From positions 248,001-312,000 of the forward strand of contig JBHIWH010000002.1 in NCBI GenBank assembly GCA_041987545.1: a stretch of DNA of 64,000 nucleotides. Direction: 5' to 3'. The DNA comes from JAJRXR01 sp041987545 (GTDB taxonomy: Bacteria; Planctomycetota; Phycisphaerae; Phycisphaerales; UBA1924). The stretch's first letter is position 1. Each line of letters opens with the position of its first letter. Below the pieces are notes generated by a model. The model did no database searches, was not told the DNA's origin, and saw only the letters and a program-made list of their open reading frames with translations. A program made the position numbers and the translations under genes. Shown in pieces: positions 60,128 through 64,000 of the stretch.

Positions 60128-61477
60128 ATGCCCGTGCGCCGTTCCCTCGCCCTCGCCGCCATCGCCGCCGCGACGCTCGCGCCCCACGCCGGCGCCCAGA
60201 CCGTCCAGCTCGTCGACGCGTTCCCGAATCTCACGTTCTCCTCCCCGGTGGACCTCATCGCGCCCCCCGACGACTCGGGGCGCCTGTACGTCGTCGAGCA
60301 GTTCCCGGGTCTCATCTCCTTCTTTGACAACGACCCGGGCGCCACCACGAAGACCACGTTCATCGACCTGTCCGACCGCGTGTTCGTCTCCGAAGAGGGC
60401 GGCATCAACGCGCTCGCCTTCCACCCCGACTTTGCCAGCAACGGCCACATCTTCGTCACCTACGCCATCGACGGGCCCGACAGCCGCCAGCACACGATTG
60501 TCGCGCGGTTCACCCGCTCGGCCTCCATCCCCGACCAGATCGACACCGGCTCCGAGGTCATCCTCCTGGACCTCAACACGCGCCGCCAGAACCACACCAT
60601 GCACCGACTCGCGTTCGGGCCAGACGGCCACCTCTACGTCGCCGTCGGCGACGGCGGATGCTGCGGCGACCCGGACGACAACGGCCAGGACCTCACCACG
60701 CTCCAGGGCTCCATCCTCCGCCTCGACGTCTCCGCCACCTCCCATGCCCAGCCCTACGCCATTCCCGCCGACAACCCCTTCGCCGGCAACACCGACGGCC
60801 ACCGCGAGGAGATCTACTGCTACGGCCTCCGCAACCCCTGGCGATTCTCGTTCGACCACGAGGGCCGGCTCTGGATCGGCGACGTCGGCCAGGACCGACG
60901 CGAGGAGATTTCCTGGGGCGCCCCCGGCGCCAACCTCGGCTGGAACGCCATGGAGGGACTCGACTGCTTCCCGTTCAACCAGCCCTGCGACCAGACCGGC
61001 CTCACCCTCCCCCTCCACGACTACCCGCACGAGTTCAACCCCGGGGGCGGCTTCGCCATCTCCAGCGGGTACGTCTACCAGGGATTCGGCTGCCAGGCCC
61101 TCCACGGCCGCTTCCTCTTCGCCGACTACATCTCCGGCAACGTCTGGGCCATGGACTACGACGCCTCCGGCTCCCTCGGCGTCACCAACGTCGCCCCCCT
61201 CACGGGCCGCCGCTTCTCCGCGTTCGGGATCGACCAGGCCGGCGACGTGTACATCCTCGCCTATGACAACGACCGCATCTACCGCTTCGAGTGCCCCGAC
61301 TACTGCCCGGCCGACCTCGCCGAGCCGCAGGGGACCCTGGATTTCTCCGACGTCTCGGCGTTCCTGGTCGCCTTCGCCGCCCACCGCCCCGAGGCCGACC
61401 TCGCGCCCCCCGCGTTCAGCTACGACTTCTCCGACGTCCTCGCGTTTCTTACTTCGTTCTCCGCCGGCTGCCCCTAA
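60128..61477 (+). CDS. Secreted PQQ-dependent sugar dehydrogenase-like protein with dockerin
   Basis: 449 residues from ATG 60128, with GGAGG 8 bases upstream. Signal peptide to HAGAQ. The body is a six-bladed propeller of the soluble glucose/sorbosone dehydrogenase family: SPVDLIAPPDDSGRLYVVEQ, GLISFF, INALAFHPDF, HTMHRLAFGPDGHLYVAVGDGG, GLRNPWRFSFD and GDVGQDRREEI. It probably oxidises sugars or related substrates with PQQ outside the cytoplasm. The dockerin (about 389-449) has both cysteines and ends GCP; its second loop (APPAFSYDFSDV) lacks the usual Gly. Confidence 0.85.
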   Translation: MPVRRSLALAAIAAATLAPHAGAQTVQLVDAFPNLTFSSPVDLIAPPDDSGRLYVVEQFPGLISFFDNDPGATTKTTFIDLSDRVFVSEEGGINALAFHPDFASNGHIFVTYAIDGPDSRQHTIVARFTRSASIPDQIDTGSEVILLDLNTRRQNHTMHRLAFGPDGHLYVAVGDGGCCGDPDDNGQDLTTLQGSILRLDVSATSHAQPYAIPADNPFAGNTDGHREEIYCYGLRNPWRFSFDHEGRLWIGDVGQDRREEISWGAPGANLGWNAMEGLDCFPFNQPCDQTGLTLPLHDYPHEFNPGGGFAISSGYVYQGFGCQALHGRFLFADYISGNVWAMDYDASGSLGVTNVAPLTGRRFSAFGIDQAGDVYILAYDNDRIYRFECPDYCPADLAEPQGTLDFSDVSAFLVAFAAHRPEADLAPPAFSYDFSDVLAFLTSFSAGCP

Positions 61478-61491
61478 CCGCCGCGCGCCCC

Positions 61492-61497
61492 TACCAT
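61492..61497 (+). promoter_or_regulatory. Possible -10 before the thiolase gene
   Basis: TACCAT, 35 bases before the ATG at 61533. No good -35 is visible. Confidence 0.3.
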
Positions 61498-61532
61498 TTC
61501 GGCCCACACCGAACGCCCCCACGGAGGCCGAA

Positions 61533-62726
61533 ATGTCCCAGACCCCCGTCATCGTCGCCGCCAAGCGCACCCCCATCGGCAAGTTCTTCGGCTCCCTCGC
61601 CCGGACCCCCTCGCCCCAGCTCGGCGCGTTCGCCATCGAGGCCGCCCTGGCCGACGCACCCGCGCTCAAGGACCACATCGACGAGGCCGTCTTCGGCTGC
61701 GTTCTGCAGGGCGGGCTGGGCCAGAACCCCGCCCGTCAGGCCGCCCTCAAGGCGGGGCTGCCCTCCTCGCTCTCCTGCAAGACCATCAACAAGGTCTGCG
61801 GGTCTGGTCTGGAGGCCGTCATGATGGCCGCCCAGTCCATCAAGGCCGGCGACAACGACTGCGTCATCGCCGGCGGCTTCGAGAACATGACCGGCGCCCC
61901 CCACTTCGCCCACGTCCGCCAGGGCGTGAAGTACGGCAACGCCGACCTCACCGACCTCATGGCCCACGACGGCCTGACGTGCGCGTTCGAGTGCTGGCCC
62001 ATGGGCAACGCCGCCGAGCACATCGCCGAGAAGTACTCGATCTCCCGCGAGGCCCAGGACGCCTTCGGCGCCGCCTCGCACACCAAGGCCCACGCCGCCT
62101 GGGAGGCCGGCCACTTCGACGCCGAGACCGTCACCCTCACCGGCGAGCAGCTGGGCAACCGCAAGAACCCCGGACCCGAGGGCGGCATCCAGCGCGACGA
62201 GGGCATCCGCCCCGAGTCCACCGCCGACGGCCTCGCCAAGCTCCGTCCTGCCTTTTCAAAGGACGGCACGGTCACCGCCGGCAACGCCAGCCAGATCTCC
62301 GACGGCGCCGCGGCGCTGGCCGTCTGCTCCGCCGCCAAGGCCGAGGAGCTGGGCCTCAAGCCCATGGCCCGGATCGTCAGCTACCACACCCACGGCGTGG
62401 ACCCCAAGGACATCTTCGCCGCCCCCATCGGCGGCATCCAGGGCGCCCTCAAGAAGGCCAACCTCTCCGTCAACGACATCGACCTCTTCGAGATCAACGA
62501 GGCCTTCGCCGCCCAGGTCCTGTGCAACGTCAAGGAGCTGGGCGTCCCCGAGGACAAGCTCAACATCTGCGGCGGCGGCGTCGCCCTGGGCCACCCCATC
62601 GGCGCCTCCGGCGCCCGCGTCCTCACCACCCTCGTCCACCAGATGAACCGCACCGGCGCCAAGAAGGGGCTGGCCGCCCTCTGCCTCGGCGGCGGCAACG
62701 CCGTGGCGATGGTCGTCGAACGCTAG
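61533..62726 (+). CDS. Acetyl-CoA C-acetyltransferase (thiolase)
   Basis: 397 residues from ATG 61533, with GGAGG upstream; a longer open frame is an artefact of the overlapping dockerin gene. Thiolases join or cleave acyl-CoA and acetyl-CoA. Present are the nucleophile Cys89 in KTINKVCGSGLEAV, GGFENMTGAP, NEAFAAQ, GGGVALGHPIGASGAR and the second catalytic Cys in LCLGGGNAVAM. Full length for the family. The biosynthetic (two acetyl-CoA to acetoacetyl-CoA) and degradative directions cannot be separated by motifs. It has no pathway neighbour in the window. Confidence 0.92.
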   Translation: MSQTPVIVAAKRTPIGKFFGSLARTPSPQLGAFAIEAALADAPALKDHIDEAVFGCVLQGGLGQNPARQAALKAGLPSSLSCKTINKVCGSGLEAVMMAAQSIKAGDNDCVIAGGFENMTGAPHFAHVRQGVKYGNADLTDLMAHDGLTCAFECWPMGNAAEHIAEKYSISREAQDAFGAASHTKAHAAWEAGHFDAETVTLTGEQLGNRKNPGPEGGIQRDEGIRPESTADGLAKLRPAFSKDGTVTAGNASQISDGAAALAVCSAAKAEELGLKPMARIVSYHTHGVDPKDIFAAPIGGIQGALKKANLSVNDIDLFEINEAFAAQVLCNVKELGVPEDKLNICGGGVALGHPIGASGARVLTTLVHQMNRTGAKKGLAALCLGGGNAVAMVVER

Positions 62727-62825
62727 ACCGCGCAAAGGCTCTTCCACCAGGGCAGCCGTGCCATTCACATCGCAGCATTGATCGAGCACGGCGCCACGGC
62801 TTGTCCCGGAACGGCAAGCCGCGCA

Positions 62826-63488
62826 TCACACCATGCGCTGCCTTGTCCGCAAACGCCTCCACCCCACGGTTCCCCCGAACGCCACCATCCCCGGCACCGC
62901 GATCAACAGCATCGTCCAATCCAAAGACCGCCGAGCCGTCACCGGCGCCGTGCCACCAAACCGCGGCCTGAGGATGTTCCACCCATCAGCGGGCGGGAGG
63001 GAACCATCCTCCAACGCCACGACGTCCCAGTCCTCCCACGCCAGATCGAACATCTCCCTCCCGGACGCGACCTCGACGAGCCTCACGACATCCCCCGCGA
63101 GCAGCCGCCGAGACGCCTCATCGCGATCCGGCATCGCCACCGCCAGCCGCTCGGCGATCACATCGACGCCGAGCTCCCCCAGCTCGGGCCCATCGGGCCC
63201 GCCATCCTCGGGCCATTCGTATAGCCGGCCCGTCGCCGGGCGATATCGAAATCGACCCGCGTCGTCGATCGCCGCCGGGAACTTCACCGACACCCGGTCC
63301 GGCACGGCCTTGAACAGCACACCCTCCCAGATCGAATACGCGCGCACGTCGTACTGCTCGTACGCATCGCTCGCCCCGACTACCACGTGGCTCCACGACC
63401 CCGCCGTCACCAGCAGCAGCCACAGCGTCGCGATCCCCACTGCTACCCAGAGCACCAGTCCCATGCCCAACACCAGCACCTGACGCAT
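62826..63488 (-). CDS. Hypothetical protein with two membrane helices
   Basis: 220 residues from ATG 63488, preceded by GGAGGAG at a rather long spacing; ATG 63560 would add 24 polar residues and is less likely. A membrane helix near residues 5-27 (VLVLGMGLVLWVAVGIATLWLLLV) and one near the C-terminus (MLLIAVPGMVAFGGTVGW) enclose a globular domain of about 155 residues with no recognised motif. Function unknown. Confidence 0.6.
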   Translation of the reverse strand: MRQVLVLGMGLVLWVAVGIATLWLLLVTAGSWSHVVVGASDAYEQYDVRAYSIWEGVLFKAVPDRVSVKFPAAIDDAGRFRYRPATGRLYEWPEDGGPDGPELGELGVDVIAERLAVAMPDRDEASRRLLAGDVVRLVEVASGREMFDLAWEDWDVVALEDGSLPPADGWNILRPRFGGTAPVTARRSLDWTMLLIAVPGMVAFGGTVGWRRLRTRQRMV

Positions 63489-63607
63489 CGAACCAATGTA
63501 CTCCTCCGCCGAACGCCCAGATCCCACCACAAAGCGGCGGCCTGCTACCCCCTCTACCATTCACCCCCTGATCACCCTCCACCCCACCACCTGAACCCAA
63601 GGCCCCC

Positions 63608-64000
63608 ATGCCCACCTACCTCATCACCGGCGCCAACCGAGGCATCGGCCTCGAGCTCACCCGACAGCTCACCGCCCGGGGCGACCGCGTCATCGGCGCC
63701 GCCCGCAACCCCGCCGCCGCCGACGATCTCAAGGCCGTCACCGACTTCGTCACCACCCTCGACGTCGCCGACGAGTCCTCCGTCCTGGCCATGGCCAAGC
63801 GGCTCTCCTCCGAGACCATCGACGTCCTGATCAACAACGCCGGCGTCTTCCCCGACTCGGGCGTCACCTCCTGCCTGGAGACGACGCCGGAGATGATGCT
63901 CGACGCCTACCGCACCAACGTCGTCGGCCCCCTCCTCGTCACCCGCGCCCTGCTCCCGCAGCTGGAAGCCGGCGACCGCAAGCTCGCCGTCCAGATCACG
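63608..64000 (+). CDS. SDR-family oxidoreductase, N-terminal part (cut by window end)
   Basis: 131 residues are present. The NAD(P)-binding motif TGANRGIG (TGxxxGIG) is at residues 7-14. DVADESSV matches the adenine-ring-binding Asp region and INNAGVF the structural NNAG motif. The catalytic Ser-Tyr-Lys lies beyond the window. Substrate unknown; the sequence resembles the small 'sniffer'-type carbonyl reductases. Confidence 0.88.
   Translation, partial: MPTYLITGANRGIGLELTRQLTARGDRVIGAARNPAAADDLKAVTDFVTTLDVADESSVLAMAKRLSSETIDVLINNAGVFPDSGVTSCLETTPEMMLDAYRTNVVGPLLVTRALLPQLEAGDRKLAVQIT

Noticed and set aside
1..64000. CRISPR arrays, rRNA genes, insertion-sequence transposases and recognised riboswitches
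   Set aside because: None was found. No regularly spaced 25-40-base repeats, no transposase-like protein and no known aptamer pattern was seen by eye.

Overview
The window is GC-rich DNA (only a few AT-rich patches) from what looks like a Phycisphaerae/Planctomycetota chromosome. The strongest marker is a two-loop C-terminal domain, framed by cysteines and rich in 'DLAEP.G..DFSDV..FL.AF' motifs, on nine secreted proteins. It matches what databases call the GC-type dockerin domain of Phycisphaerae. An ECF-type sigma factor translationally coupled to a membrane Ser/Thr kinase, and a prepilin-like protein with a short cleavage motif, fit the same group. No rRNA genes or CRISPR arrays were seen. 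There are two tRNAs: Leu(CAA) and Gly(CCC).

Layout. 1-8,000: end of a PhzF-family gene, a lipoprotein M28 peptidase with a phosphatase-like domain, a DinB protein, methylisocitrate lyase and 2-methylcitrate synthase (prpB-prpC), two zinc-ribbon membrane proteins, and trigger factor with its terminator. 8,100-12,140: a dockerin-tagged exported protein, the sigma factor/kinase pair, and tRNA-Leu. 12,140-16,630: a trehalose block (OtsA plus an OtsB-GH15 fusion) and a DUF3467 protein. 16,736-25,411: an unbroken MoxR/DUF58/BatA-E-type operon of eight genes with stop/start overlaps. 25,386-29,295: two M14-type carboxypeptidase-like genes, one of which has lost metal ligands.

29,630-41,302 is an integrated mobile element at tRNA-Gly(CCC). 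Two identical 44-bp direct repeats flank it: the left copy lies inside the intact tRNA, the right copy is a tRNA 3' remnant followed by the tRNA's displaced terminator. It carries a tyrosine integrase, two dockerin-tagged beta-propeller proteins as cargo, an excisionase-like helix-turn-helix protein, a PrimPol replication protein of the phage NrS-1 type, a string of five overlapping unknown genes (one resembling small-terminase-like DUF5681 proteins), and a lower-GC accessory gene. It has no visible capsid, portal or large-terminase gene, so it resembles a phage satellite or a small integrative element. Regulatory sequence next to the right repeat would face the integrase gene after circularisation. 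This is the most interesting part of the window.

41,400-47,024 (minus strand): a probable export operon (Cys-rich exported peptide, membrane-fusion protein, ABC ATPase, two FtsX/MacB permeases, lipoprotein). 47,309-51,358: a coiled-coil membrane protein, NhaA antiporter and a prepilin-like protein. 51,486-61,477: six consecutive dockerin-tagged secreted proteins, including three tandem paralogues, a HExxH metallopeptidase-like protein and a PQQ-dependent sugar dehydrogenase-like protein. 61,533-64,000: a thiolase, a small membrane protein, and the start of an SDR oxidoreductase cut by the window end.

Functions are inferred from motifs and recalled family knowledge only. No database search was possible.
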